From Prochlorococcus sp. AG-402-O21 (GTDB lineage Bacteria > Cyanobacteriota > Cyanobacteriia > PCC-6307 > Cyanobiaceae), in assembly GCA_003216375.1 (NCBI GenBank), contig QCIZ01000014.1:1-38518 (forward strand): a stretch of DNA of 38,518 nt, read 5' to 3'. A program made the position numbers and the translations under genes. Positions 7,588 to 15,628 of the stretch are shown piece by piece (positions within the stretch are counted from its first letter, which is position 1; every line of letters begins with the position of its first letter). The notes under the pieces were generated by a model, which was given only the letters and a program-made list of their open reading frames with translations, had not been told where the DNA came from and ran no database searches.

Positions 7588-8937
7588 TTATGCTTTACAA
7601 AGTGCTTTGTTCACGATGTCGTCTGCATCATGGACAATTCTTATAGATACATTAAGTGACGAAGAGAGCTCTTGAAGAGTCATGTCATCAAGAAAGATTT
7701 TTTCACCTTGTCTAAGCATGACCGATGGAAGAAGTAACTCATCGCCTAACTCCTTTTCTTGCAGTCCTTTTATCAGGTCTTGACCTGTAAGCAGACCTGT
7801 CACTATTTGTTCTTGGCCCCAATAGGGACTTGGAATCCCATAAAGATGCATTGTGAAATTATTTATTTTATTTAGTCGACTGCAAGGTTTTTGTAATTCA
7901 TTTTCAACAAGTTTGCCTACAACCCAACTGCAGGTTCTCTTTTGATGGATTTTGATAGGCAGATTTCTTGTCGCTTCATCCATCGCTTTGAGAAAACTGC
8001 GAATACTTCCTACCCCGTTCTCTTTTTGAGGTAAATCCTCATAAGAATTTAGTGAAGGTAATGGCTTCTTCGCTATTAAATACCACTCATCAGATAACCA
8101 GGCGAAACGAGACCCTGTTGATTTATAAAAGATTTGCTGCATTGGCTCAACTTGATTGATGACTTTTGTGGCACAAGTAGAATCCACAGGTATTAGCCCA
8201 TCATTACTAGGTCGAAACCTTGTTAACCCAACTGGTACTATTGCGGCTGAAAGGACGACTGGAAAATCTCCTTGTGCAAAGTTAAATAGATCATTAATGG
8301 TTCTTTCTAAAGCTTTCCCATCATTTATTCCAGGGCAAACAACAATTTGAGCATGAATTTGTATTCTTTTTTGTGAGAACCAAACCAACTGATTTAAAAG
8401 GTCAATAGCTTTAGGATTTCTTAGTAATTTCGACCTTAAATGAGGTTCTGTTGCATGTACGGATACATATAAAGGAGTAAGTCTTTGTTGATCTATTCTT
8501 TGCCAGTCTTGTTCGGAAAGGTTTGTTAGTGTTAAGTAAGAACCATATAAAAAACTTAGCCTGTAGTCGTCATCTTTTAAATATAAGCTTTTCCTTTTCC
8601 CTGAAGGCTGTTGGTCAATAAAGCAAAATGGACATTTATTATTGCATTGTTTTAATCCATCAAATAAAGCTTCAGTAAAAGCAATTCCTAATTCGTCGTC
8701 ATATTCTTTTTCGATATTAATTTTATGTATTTTTCCTTTTTCATCTAATACTTTGAGTTGGATATTTTCTTCAGCAATAAGAAATTTGTAATCAATAAGA
8801 TCTCTTGGTTTTATACCATTAATACTAATTAATTGATCTCCAATTTCAAATCCAAGTTCCTCGCCTATTGAACCTTCTTCGATAGCGGCAATAACAGCAG
8901 GTTTTACTTTGTTTTTAATTATCTTTACTGTGCTCAT
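7588..8937 (-). CDS. PDZ plus radical-SAM DUF512 protein (cyanobacterial)
   Basis: A 449-residue protein. A PDZ-like domain (about 12-75) comes first, with GSIGEELGFEIGDQLISING as in its ligand loop. A radical-SAM cluster motif CNNKCPFC follows (Cys98, Cys102, Cys105; CX3CX2C), then the DUF512 region to the C-terminus. This architecture matches a family described as a cyanobacterium-specific putative iron-sulfur oxidoreductase (TIGR03279 as I recall). The three cysteines should hold a 4Fe-4S cluster that cleaves S-adenosylmethionine. The reaction catalysed is unknown. It stands divergent from the DUF3120-nadB pair across a 390-base gap and precedes the TolC-like gene on the same strand. Confidence 0.93.
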   Translation of the reverse strand: MSTVKIIKNKVKPAVIAAIEEGSIGEELGFEIGDQLISINGIKPRDLIDYKFLIAEENIQLKVLDEKGKIHKINIEKEYDDELGIAFTEALFDGLKQCNNKCPFCFIDQQPSGKRKSLYLKDDDYRLSFLYGSYLTLTNLSEQDWQRIDQQRLTPLYVSVHATEPHLRSKLLRNPKAIDLLNQLVWFSQKRIQIHAQIVVCPGINDGKALERTINDLFNFAQGDFPVVLSAAIVPVGLTRFRPSNDGLIPVDSTCATKVINQVEPMQQIFYKSTGSRFAWLSDEWYLIAKKPLPSLNSYEDLPQKENGVGSIRSFLKAMDEATRNLPIKIHQKRTCSWVVGKLVENELQKPCSRLNKINNFTMHLYGIPSPYWGQEQIVTGLLTGQDLIKGLQEKELGDELLLPSVMLRQGEKIFLDDMTLQELSSSLNVSIRIVHDADDIVNKALCKA

Positions 8938-9327
8938 TTATGCTCCTAAGTAAGAAAATAAATTTTTTATAATTTTTGGTTGATTTGAAAAAATTAAATT
9001 GATCTTTAATATTCAATTTTTTTCAATATAAGTAAAATTTCAAAAAAAAGTACTTTAGAAGCTTTTTTGAATCATCTTTTTTTCTAATTATTAAGAAACT
9101 GTATCTTGAAAAGCATTGCAATACTTGTAATTAAAAAGTTTTTAAGGATTTTTCTTTTAACTTTATTATTTGTATTCTGAACACATTTTGGTTTAGGTAT
9201 CGACTTGAATGTAAATTCATAGAAGGTTGAGCTGAAAACCAACTCAGTTTTATTAATTCTGATTAACTCAAGCAATCCCACAAAGCCCATAAATAAAGAA
9301 ACGTCCTATCTGTCAAAGGCAAGGACA
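8938..9327. other. 390-base gene-free gap between divergent genes
   Basis: This very AT-rich gap lies between the divergent DUF512 and DUF3120 genes, so both promoters should be in it. I see an inverted repeat AAATTGA (8996-9002) / TCAATTT (9013-9019). It sits inside a looser one formed by TTGAAAAAATT (8985-8995) and CAATTTTTTTCAA (9014-9026), about 60-80 bases upstream of the DUF512 start. It could be an operator or simply AT-rich chance. A 68-codon minus-strand frame at 9084-9290 lacks protein-like features. I find no tRNA or known RNA motif. Confidence 0.5.
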
Positions 9328-9987
9328 TTGCAATTTTGGGCTAGCACAATGGTTGTCCTGCCGGTTTTTGTTCAGGCTCCATGGGTCCATGTGTTTCCTT
9401 TTTCAGCTTTTTTATTTAGTTTCATAATATTTTTTCTTGGATTTTATTTATTAAAATTTTGTAGTGATAGATGGATCTCTGTGGGTTCACTATTGGTTGG
9501 TGTGAGTTGGAGCTGGTTAGGAGGGTGTCTTTTTTGGGGATGGTTAAGAGCTCATCCTGTTTGGCATTTGCCTGTTGAGTCAATAGCCTTGCCAATAGCA
9601 GTAAGCCTTTTAAAGACTCGATGGGGAATTGGAGCCAGTTTCTATTTGGCATCTTTATTAGGAACTGCTTTTACTGATGTAATGATTGTTTTAACAGGGG
9701 TAATGAAGGCTTGGCCTCAAGTTGTTGAGGCGTCTTTTTCAGATGCCTCAACAATTTTGAGTTTTACTGCGGCACAATTATTAGAACCCTTTTCTCTATT
9801 AGCAATTTTTATTGCGGCACTTTTAATAATTTTGATAGCAAATTGGATGAATCAAAAATCAAAAATTGATGCTTTATCTTCTGATGCTTGGCTTGTGTCA
9901 AGTTCAGCATTGACAACAACCTTATGGGTTGATGGCTTGTTTTTTGCGACCACATTGATTCAGCCTCAATTAAGTGGATTGATCTGA
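9328..9987 (+). CDS. DUF3120 multi-pass membrane protein
   Basis: A 219-residue, very hydrophobic protein with about five to six transmembrane segments. The N-terminal STMVVLPVFVQAPWVHVFP stretch is what I recall as typical of cyanobacterial DUF3120. The first start in frame is a TTG at 9328, preceded by AAGG; an ATG at 9349 would lose seven residues. The frame is open further upstream to about 9223 but has no normal start codon there. Function is unknown; the family is restricted to cyanobacteria and relatives as far as I know. It ends 13 bases before nadB, so the two are probably co-transcribed. Confidence 0.85.
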   Translation: MQFWASTMVVLPVFVQAPWVHVFPFSAFLFSFIIFFLGFYLLKFCSDRWISVGSLLVGVSWSWLGGCLFWGWLRAHPVWHLPVESIALPIAVSLLKTRWGIGASFYLASLLGTAFTDVMIVLTGVMKAWPQVVEASFSDASTILSFTAAQLLEPFSLLAIFIAALLIILIANWMNQKSKIDALSSDAWLVSSSALTTTLWVDGLFFATTLIQPQLSGLI

Positions 9988-10000
9988 AAACTAATATTTC

Positions 10001-11701
10001 ATGGACTTAAATACTGGATTTAATAAAAATGATATTTACTCAACTAATTGGGATGTAATTGTTATTGGAGCAGGAGCTGCGGGCTTAATGTCCTCTCTCG
10101 AATTGCCATCAAATCTCAAGATTTTACTGCTGAATCGCAATACTAGTAAGCGTTCTTCTAGTAGATGGGCACAAGGAGGAATGGCTGCTGTTACGCGAAT
10201 TGAAGATAGTGAGGATACACATGCTCAGGACACGATTAAAGCTGGGGCAGGGCTTTGTGATTATGAAGCAGTTCAGATGTTTGTTAAGAGTGCTCCGAGA
10301 TTAGTAGATAGGCTTTTGAAACTAGGAATGGAATTTGATAGAACCTCAGGAAAATTATCGACAACTCTTGAGGCTGCTCACACTCACAGAAGAGTACTTC
10401 ACGTAAAAGATAGAACTGGAAAGGCGTTGGTTGATGTTCTTAATGAGCAAGTTGATCAAAGAGATAATGTCCTTCATCAAAGAGGAATAAGAGTCACTCA
10501 GATTTGGGTTGAACGGGGAAGATGTTTAGGGGTACAAGTTTTAGATGGACCAGCTTTGCGTTGGATAAAAGCAAAGGCAGTGGTTTTAGCTACCGGTGGC
10601 GGTGGTCATTTGTTTGCTAACACCACAAATCCAACTCAAGCAGCAGGTGAGGGAATTGCTCTAGCCTGGAGGGCTGGAGCTGTCGTAGAAGATCTTGAAT
10701 TTTTTCAGTTTCATCCAACTGCTCTGCAATTGGATGATGCGCCTTCGTTTTTGATTTCTGAAGCTTTAAGAGGAGAGGGTGCCGTTTTATTGGATTCCCT
10801 CGGAGAGAGCCCAGTAGATCATCTTGAAGGCAAAGATTTGGCATCAAGAGATCAAGTCAGCAGAGCATTGTTTAAAGCTATGCAAAAGCAAAATATTGAT
10901 CATATTGGTCTTGATGTTAAATCCATTGCTGTTGAGGATGTAGAAGCACGTTTCCCGTCAATTTTTCAAAGGTGTAGAGATCTTGGTTTAGAACCTTTGA
11001 AAGAAGTGATTCCCGTAGCTCCGTCTGCACATTATTGGATGGGTGGCGTCGCTACAAACTTGAAGGCACAAACCAATGTCAAAGGACTTTTTGCGATAGG
11101 TGAGGTTGCATGTACTGGACTTCATGGTGCAAATAGACTTGCAAGCAATTCATTAATGGAATGCTTGGTTTTTGCAAATCAAATGCAAAATATTGAATTA
11201 AATGATCTTCAAACTTCTTATATATCAGGAGAGAATTTAAGTTTTAACAAATCAAATCTTCGCTTTTCTAAGGATCAAGGAACTAAGTACTTAAAAAAAG
11301 AAATTGAAAAACTTAGACAATTATGCTGGCGTGAAGCTGGAGTTGATCGATCACGAAAAGGAATGAGCTCTGCTCTTACAAAAGTTAAACGAGATTATCA
11401 AAATATTGTAAAAGAGCCTTTATTGGATTTGGTTTTTTCTCAGTCAAAAAATGCAATTAATCAATTCGATGAAATTGCAAGGAGAGATCTTAATTTGCTG
11501 CTTGATTTGAGCAATCGACAAATGTCAAGTTTGCTTATGTTGGAGGCTTGTTTGTTTCGTAAAGAGAGTAGAGGAGGCCACTTTAGAGATGATTTTCCTA
11601 CTTCAGTTCCTTTTTGGCAATGTCATACTCTTCAAACAAGAGGTAAGAATATTCATACAAGACCCATTGTTAATGAAGCTGAGTTCCCTAGAAATCTTTA
11701 G
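10001..11701 (+). CDS. nadB: L-aspartate oxidase
   Basis: A 566-residue flavoenzyme of the NadB/succinate dehydrogenase family. It oxidises L-aspartate to iminoaspartate, the first step of de novo NAD synthesis, which NadA then condenses to quinolinate. The FAD-binding GAGAAG motif is at residues 23-28, SSRWAQGGMAAV at about 53-64, and EFFQFHPTAL and GLHGANRLASNSLMEC are in the active-site region. The TGLHGANRLASNSL form distinguishes NadB from SdhA. The C-terminal helical domain is complete and ends with a family-typical pattern (ESRGGHFRDDFP). It follows DUF3120 by 13 bases, and its last 14 bases overlap the tail of the convergent VKOR gene. Confidence 0.97.
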   Translation: MDLNTGFNKNDIYSTNWDVIVIGAGAAGLMSSLELPSNLKILLLNRNTSKRSSSRWAQGGMAAVTRIEDSEDTHAQDTIKAGAGLCDYEAVQMFVKSAPRLVDRLLKLGMEFDRTSGKLSTTLEAAHTHRRVLHVKDRTGKALVDVLNEQVDQRDNVLHQRGIRVTQIWVERGRCLGVQVLDGPALRWIKAKAVVLATGGGGHLFANTTNPTQAAGEGIALAWRAGAVVEDLEFFQFHPTALQLDDAPSFLISEALRGEGAVLLDSLGESPVDHLEGKDLASRDQVSRALFKAMQKQNIDHIGLDVKSIAVEDVEARFPSIFQRCRDLGLEPLKEVIPVAPSAHYWMGGVATNLKAQTNVKGLFAIGEVACTGLHGANRLASNSLMECLVFANQMQNIELNDLQTSYISGENLSFNKSNLRFSKDQGTKYLKKEIEKLRQLCWREAGVDRSRKGMSSALTKVKRDYQNIVKEPLLDLVFSQSKNAINQFDEIARRDLNLLLDLSNRQMSSLLMLEACLFRKESRGGHFRDDFPTSVPFWQCHTLQTRGKNIHTRPIVNEAEFPRNL

Positions 11702-12629
11702 AGTCTTTGTAATTGCTAAGTTCAGCTAATTCTTTTAGGCTTTTCACTCCTGAATCAATTGACCCATTGATTTCCCAAGAAGGGAAACCTGTTATACCTT
11801 TAGCTTCGCAAAGTTCTCTTTTGTTATTAAACCCATCTTTTGCGCATTCAACTAAATTTAATTTTTTTGAAGCTTCTTTACCGAACATTTCTTTTTGATC
11901 ATGACAATGTGGACACCAATAAGCGTTATACATTACAGCTCCTTCTTTTGTTAGATGTTCAGCGAGTTTTATTTTTTCCGGAGAACTTATCGCGATTACC
12001 GCAGGTGGCATACCTTGTATATTATTTGAAACTTCCTTGTTAGATGGATCAACTGATGATGACCATATAAGTCCTGCTAGAAGAACTGCTATTGACATAA
12101 TAAAACCTCTGAAAAACAACTTTCCATAATCTTCCCATCCGCCTCCAAACACATTTAATAGTAGAATTGAAAGTGATATAAGACAAGAAAGAAGACAGAA
12201 AAAACAGAAAGCTTTAACTTTAAATATCATAATTGAGATTAAAATTAAGCTAAAAGTAAAAGTTGATATAGATATATAAAAAGAGCCCCACCATGAAATT
12301 TTTGATATATTATTTTTTTGTCTTTTGATGATAGGTATTAATGGGAATATTGCTATAAACAATATTAAGAAATAACTGATTAAACCTATTAAAGACAATG
12401 GAATAGAATAATTATTTCTTTGAAAAAAGGTCCCCCAAGGGCTATTTAAGACTTTATCACAACCCCCTAGCCCGCCAGGACAGTTTAAACTTCCTATTAA
12501 TCCCCACTTATTCAATGTTATTGATCCTGTATCAATAACTCCAACTGTTGATAATATAGCTATTGCAACTCTCGCCCATTTGGAACCTAGATCTTGGTGA
12601 CGTCTACTTTTTAGTCTTGAAGATCCCAT
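11688..12629 (-). CDS. VKOR-thioredoxin fusion, disulfide-forming membrane enzyme
   Basis: A 313-residue fusion of a vitamin K epoxide reductase-like membrane domain (about 20-190, four to five helices) with a thioredoxin-like domain (about 205-313). All expected redox cysteines are present: loop Cys50 and Cys57 (NCPGGLGGCDKV), active-site FCFFC at 142-145, and thioredoxin WCPHC at 239-242. Extra Cys262 and Cys274 are also present, as in plant LTO1-type proteins. The family oxidises lumenal or periplasmic protein thiols and passes electrons to quinone, replacing DsbA/DsbB in cyanobacteria. In plants the homologue is needed for photosystem II assembly. It is transcribed away from the PetL-like gene, and its tail overlaps nadB by 14 bases. 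Confidence 0.95.
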   Translation of the reverse strand: MGSSRLKSRRHQDLGSKWARVAIAILSTVGVIDTGSITLNKWGLIGSLNCPGGLGGCDKVLNSPWGTFFQRNNYSIPLSLIGLISYFLILFIAIFPLIPIIKRQKNNISKISWWGSFYISISTFTFSLILISIMIFKVKAFCFFCLLSCLISLSILLLNVFGGGWEDYGKLFFRGFIMSIAVLLAGLIWSSSVDPSNKEVSNNIQGMPPAVIAISSPEKIKLAEHLTKEGAVMYNAYWCPHCHDQKEMFGKEASKKLNLVECAKDGFNNKRELCEAKGITGFPSWEINGSIDSGVKSLKELAELSNYKDSKDF

Positions 12630-12808
12630 GCAAGTGAATTCTGAATAAATGAATTTATTTATGATTCTAATGAATAATTCAATTAGAGACTAAAAAATCT
12701 AAACCAATTTGAATGTTCTTTATATTTAAGAACAATTTTAATATTTGACTTGGTATAAAATATAAACCATTTTAACTAATCTAGAAGTAATAAGAGTGAT
12801 TTATTTTT

Positions 12809-12901
12809 TCAGATTAATTTAATAGCTTTTAGGGCTTTTTGAATTAAGAATGCTGCAGAAAGGCCTGCTCCAACAAAAACTAAGTAAAAAAGAATTCCCA
12901 T
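12809..12901 (-). CDS. petL: PetL-like cytochrome b6f small subunit
   Basis: A 30-residue frame from an ATG at 12901 to a TGA at 12809-12811. It encodes a single hydrophobic helix starting MGILFYLVFVGAG and ending KALKAIKLI. The FYxVF near the start and the IKLI end resemble what I remember of cyanobacterial PetL (a SIKLI ending) and chloroplast PetL (KIRLI). PetL is a one-helix peripheral subunit that helps stabilise the cytochrome b6f dimer. A TATTAT on the minus strand (complement of 12923-12928) could be its -10 box, leaving about 20 bases of leader, with a GAG upstream of the start. The gene stands alone between DUF4346 and VKOR. Short length makes chance possible, hence moderate confidence. 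Confidence 0.72.
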   Translation of the reverse strand: MGILFYLVFVGAGLSAAFLIQKALKAIKLI

Positions 12902-12963
12902 TTGCTGTAAATTTCTCAACTAATAATAGAACATCAGCGCTTTATCTTTTGAATTTATTAATT

Positions 12964-13365
12964 TTAATCTTGAATATATTGTTTACCAGTGGTCAGGCAT
13001 TGCTCCGCTCTCTGTAATTCACGACCAATGTAAATGGCATGATCTAAATGACTTATGGGGAATGGGCCATGACCCTCGGAAATTTGAATACCTAATTGCT
13101 TAGCACTCTTTCCTCTATAAATATTGCTTGGTTGGTTTTTACTTTTTGTTTTACAACCAATTGGTTCTCCGGACTCTGGATCAATAGCGCGACCTTTTTG
13201 ATCAATATCATTTAAATAATGTTCAAGTATTAACTCATTCGTTGAAGGTTCAATTTTTATTAAGAAATATCCTTTTGGATCAAGCTCTATTTGACGCTTG
13301 GACAATTGATCATCTAAAAGTTTTATTGAGTTAATTAAGTCTTCTTGAAGATCTAGATTTTTCAT
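12964..13365 (-). CDS. DUF4346 cyanobacterial protein
   Basis: A 133-residue soluble protein matching my memory of the cyanobacterial DUF4346 pattern. An ELDPKGYFLIKI strand lies near residues 27-38. DQKGRAIDPESGEPIGC follows at about 55-71, then YRGKSAKQLGIQI, then a C-terminal HLDHAIYIGRELQRAEQCL helix. The HLDHAIYIGREL stretch suggests a ligand or metal pocket, but no function is established to my knowledge. It is preceded on the same strand by an 88-residue membrane protein (83-base gap) and followed by the PetL-like gene. Confidence 0.82.
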   Translation of the reverse strand: MKNLDLQEDLINSIKLLDDQLSKRQIELDPKGYFLIKIEPSTNELILEHYLNDIDQKGRAIDPESGEPIGCKTKSKNQPSNIYRGKSAKQLGIQISEGHGPFPISHLDHAIYIGRELQRAEQCLTTGKQYIQD

Positions 13366-13448
13366 TTCTTTAATTTACAAATTAAAAAGAAGATACACAA
13401 GTCAACTGTATTGTAGTTATAAAATTATTATATTTTTTCTTCAAAAAA

Positions 13449-13715
13449 TTATCCTGAAATAAAGCTTTTTAAGATTAAAAATATAAGTAGGTTTACAAAA
13501 ATAAAAGATAAATAAACAATACCAGGATTTTTCAGGCCTGCTGGTGCTGTTAGTTCATAGCCAAAAAGAGTTATAACACCTTGAGTACCTTTATCTTTAT
13601 AACTAAAAATCCCTTTAGCAAAGAAAGGCTTTTCTTCATTCGAATCACCTTTATCTTCCTCGGTGGAAATTGATTTACTTGTCTCAGGAGAATCTAGTAA
13701 ATTTTTGTCTGTCAT
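13449..13715 (-). CDS. Small tail-anchored-like membrane protein, unknown
   Basis: An 88-residue protein that I do not recognise. Residues 1-30 are polar and acidic (Glu, Asp and Ser rich), 31-64 form a short folded-looking segment (GIFSYKDKGTQGVITLFGYELTAP, split here by no obvious break), and 65-85 make one transmembrane helix with only three residues after it. The topology suggests an N-terminus in the cytoplasm or stroma with a C-terminal anchor. The length and aromatic/Gly pattern just before the helix recall small photosynthetic-complex subunits, but I see no Hli chlorophyll-binding motif. It lies 31 bases downstream of the FemAB-like gene and 83 bases upstream of DUF4346, all on the minus strand. 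Confidence 0.72.
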   Translation of the reverse strand: MTDKNLLDSPETSKSISTEEDKGDSNEEKPFFAKGIFSYKDKGTQGVITLFGYELTAPAGLKNPGIVYLSFIFVNLLIFLILKSFISG

Positions 13716-13746
13716 TTAGATTAAGTCTTTAATTTTTCTGAAGTTA

Positions 13747-14928
13747 CTATGTATTTGATAGTTTTGGCTCTTCAAACTTAAAAGGTACTTCATTATTTGT
13801 AGCGTTTATTTGATCAAGCATTAACTTATTTGCTTTTGGTAGCCATTCTCTTATTAATGAGTCCATGGGTAAGTTGTACCATCTATGAAGACTTGCATTG
13901 GGTTTGGCAATAAAACCTCTTCGTTTTTTGTGACTCCCGCCCGCTCCAGGATCAAAATATTTTATTTTATTTGCTATTGCCCATTCAATAGGGGAGTAAT
14001 AACAAGCTTCAAAATGTAAATTATCTATATTTTTTTCTGAACCCCAATATCTTCCCCAAAGCATATTTTCGTTTTTTATGCATAATGACATTCCTATTGT
14101 TTTGTCAATGTCTTCTTCTTTTGCATCAAATAAAACAATATTTTCTTTCAGTTCTGTTATTGCAAGTTCAGTGAAAAATGATTCGGTGAGGTATTTACTT
14201 CCCCATACTCCCCATCTTGAACAATGAAGCTCATAAAAATAATGCATTTTTTTTAAATTCATTACATTTATTTGAGACCCACTAAGAGGTTCAACTTTTA
14301 CTCCGCATTTTTTTATGCTTTCTCTTTCTCTCTTTATATTTCTACGTTGATTGGAATTAAATTTTTTTAAAAAATCAGAAAAACTTTTTTCTTCATTCAA
14401 TTTCAACAAACTTTGTTGGTTTACCCACTTGGCGCAGTTTAGAGATTCAGCTACTTTCATCCATTTAGGATCTACATATAAAAAATTACAACTGAGAATT
14501 CCATTTTGTTTGGCAAAATTATCAATTTCAGAGATTAATATTTGTGTGAGATCTATATCATTAACTCCTTCTGCAAAAAGAAAGCTATAACCTTCTATTG
14601 GACTTAATGGACTCATACCTATTAGTTTTGGATAATATTGAAGTCCCATATCTTGAGCTAGTTGAACAAAGGCATTATCAAAAATAAATTCTCCATAACT
14701 ATGAGATTTAAGATAGAGAGGTGCACATGCAATTAAATCATTTTCACTCCACGCAGAGAGAAATAATGGTTGCCATCCATATTTTTTACTAACACTTTTT
14801 GATTTTTCTAATGCATTTAACCAATCCCACTTATAAAAAGGAGTTGAATTTTCTTTTAAGAAATTATTCCAAATAATTTTAGGAATTTCTTGGATAGATG
14901 TATGCCATTTAATTTTGATATTGCTCAT
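13747..14928 (-). CDS. FemAB/GNAT-like (COG3146-type) protein
   Basis: A 393-residue protein resembling the peptidoglycan-biosynthesis/recognition family COG3146 (DUF482), related to GNAT and FemAB acyltransferases. Visible marks are FYKWDWLNALEKS near the N-terminus, FNSNQRRNIKRERES in the middle, and the conserved FDPGAGGSHKKRRGF near the C-terminus. Its substrate is unknown; aminoacyl transfer to a cell-wall or lipid acceptor is the usual guess. The frame could be opened at 15000, but I start at the ATG at 14928: it follows AAAAGAA, matches the family's N-terminus and avoids a 50-base overlap with the reductase gene upstream. It is transcribed with that gene. Confidence 0.85.
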   Translation of the reverse strand: MSNIKIKWHTSIQEIPKIIWNNFLKENSTPFYKWDWLNALEKSKSVSKKYGWQPLFLSAWSENDLIACAPLYLKSHSYGEFIFDNAFVQLAQDMGLQYYPKLIGMSPLSPIEGYSFLFAEGVNDIDLTQILISEIDNFAKQNGILSCNFLYVDPKWMKVAESLNCAKWVNQQSLLKLNEEKSFSDFLKKFNSNQRRNIKRERESIKKCGVKVEPLSGSQINVMNLKKMHYFYELHCSRWGVWGSKYLTESFFTELAITELKENIVLFDAKEEDIDKTIGMSLCIKNENMLWGRYWGSEKNIDNLHFEACYYSPIEWAIANKIKYFDPGAGGSHKKRRGFIAKPNASLHRWYNLPMDSLIREWLPKANKLMLDQINATNNEVPFKFEEPKLSNT

Positions 14929-14950
14929 TTCTTTTGCGCTAAATCTATAT

Positions 14951-15628
14951 TCAGGATAAATTATTTCTAAAATATCTGATAAGTAATTCATTATTACCAA
15001 GCTTTTTACTTTCTTTTAGGATCCAGTTATTCTTTTTATTCATGATTGTATTTAAGTTTTTTAATTCAGATGAAACCCAGCAATAATTTCCCCCTAATAG
15101 ATGAGGCGTCATTGTGATTTGTAATTCATCTATTAGATCCTCTAACAGAAAGGCTGAAATTAGATTTGCGCCTCCTAGTAATACAATTCTTGCAATACCT
15201 TTCTGATATAAATCATCAAGAGAGTCACGCCATGTGATTTTTAAATTTATTTTTTTATCGAATCCATTAGGAAGCATAATCTCCTTTTTCGTATCTTGCT
15301 GTTGGATTAACCATTTTTGAATAGGTTGTTTAAAAAAAATCCAATTGACTGGAAAATCTATTTGATTACTGGCTATAAGTGCAATTGGCTGTTTATTCTT
15401 TCCTTCTAAAGTTCTTTGTTTTAATAATTTTTTATTTTTAATGACACAAATTGATTGATGATCTCTCAGCGTTTGCCCTCCCATTAAAATCCCATCTGAC
15501 CAAGCAAGTGATTCTTCTAAAACCAAACGATCACCAGATTGACCTAATTGAGTTTTTCCTCCTTCTGGATATGCGATACGTCCGTCAATACTAGAAGCTA
15601 AAACTAATTTAACCCATTTTTTTTTCAA
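14951..15628 (-). CDS. Stand-alone RibD C-terminal-type (DHFR-fold) reductase
   Basis: A 225-residue protein of the RibD C-terminal/dihydrofolate-reductase-like superfamily. It opens KLVLASSIDGRIAYPEGG, has SDGILMGGQTLRDH (about 45-58) as the substrate and NADPH loop, and RIVLLGGANLISAFL plus LQITMTPHLLGG near the end. There is no deaminase domain, so it is not a full bifunctional RibD. The start is a TTG placed directly after the TAA of the PTPS gene, which suggests translational coupling. By family it could reduce the riboflavin pyrimidine intermediate, but its coupling to a pterin gene makes a pteridine or folate substrate plausible. That second reading is inference. Confidence 0.88.
   Translation of the reverse strand: MKKKWVKLVLASSIDGRIAYPEGGKTQLGQSGDRLVLEESLAWSDGILMGGQTLRDHQSICVIKNKKLLKQRTLEGKNKQPIALIASNQIDFPVNWIFFKQPIQKWLIQQQDTKKEIMLPNGFDKKINLKITWRDSLDDLYQKGIARIVLLGGANLISAFLLEDLIDELQITMTPHLLGGNYCWVSSELKNLNTIMNKKNNWILKESKKLGNNELLIRYFRNNLS

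Noticed and set aside
9084-9290. 68-codon minus-strand frame in the 390-base gap
   Set aside because: Low-complexity, Lys/Asn/Phe-rich content, no recognisable motif and no Shine-Dalgarno sequence; it looks like chance in AT-rich DNA.
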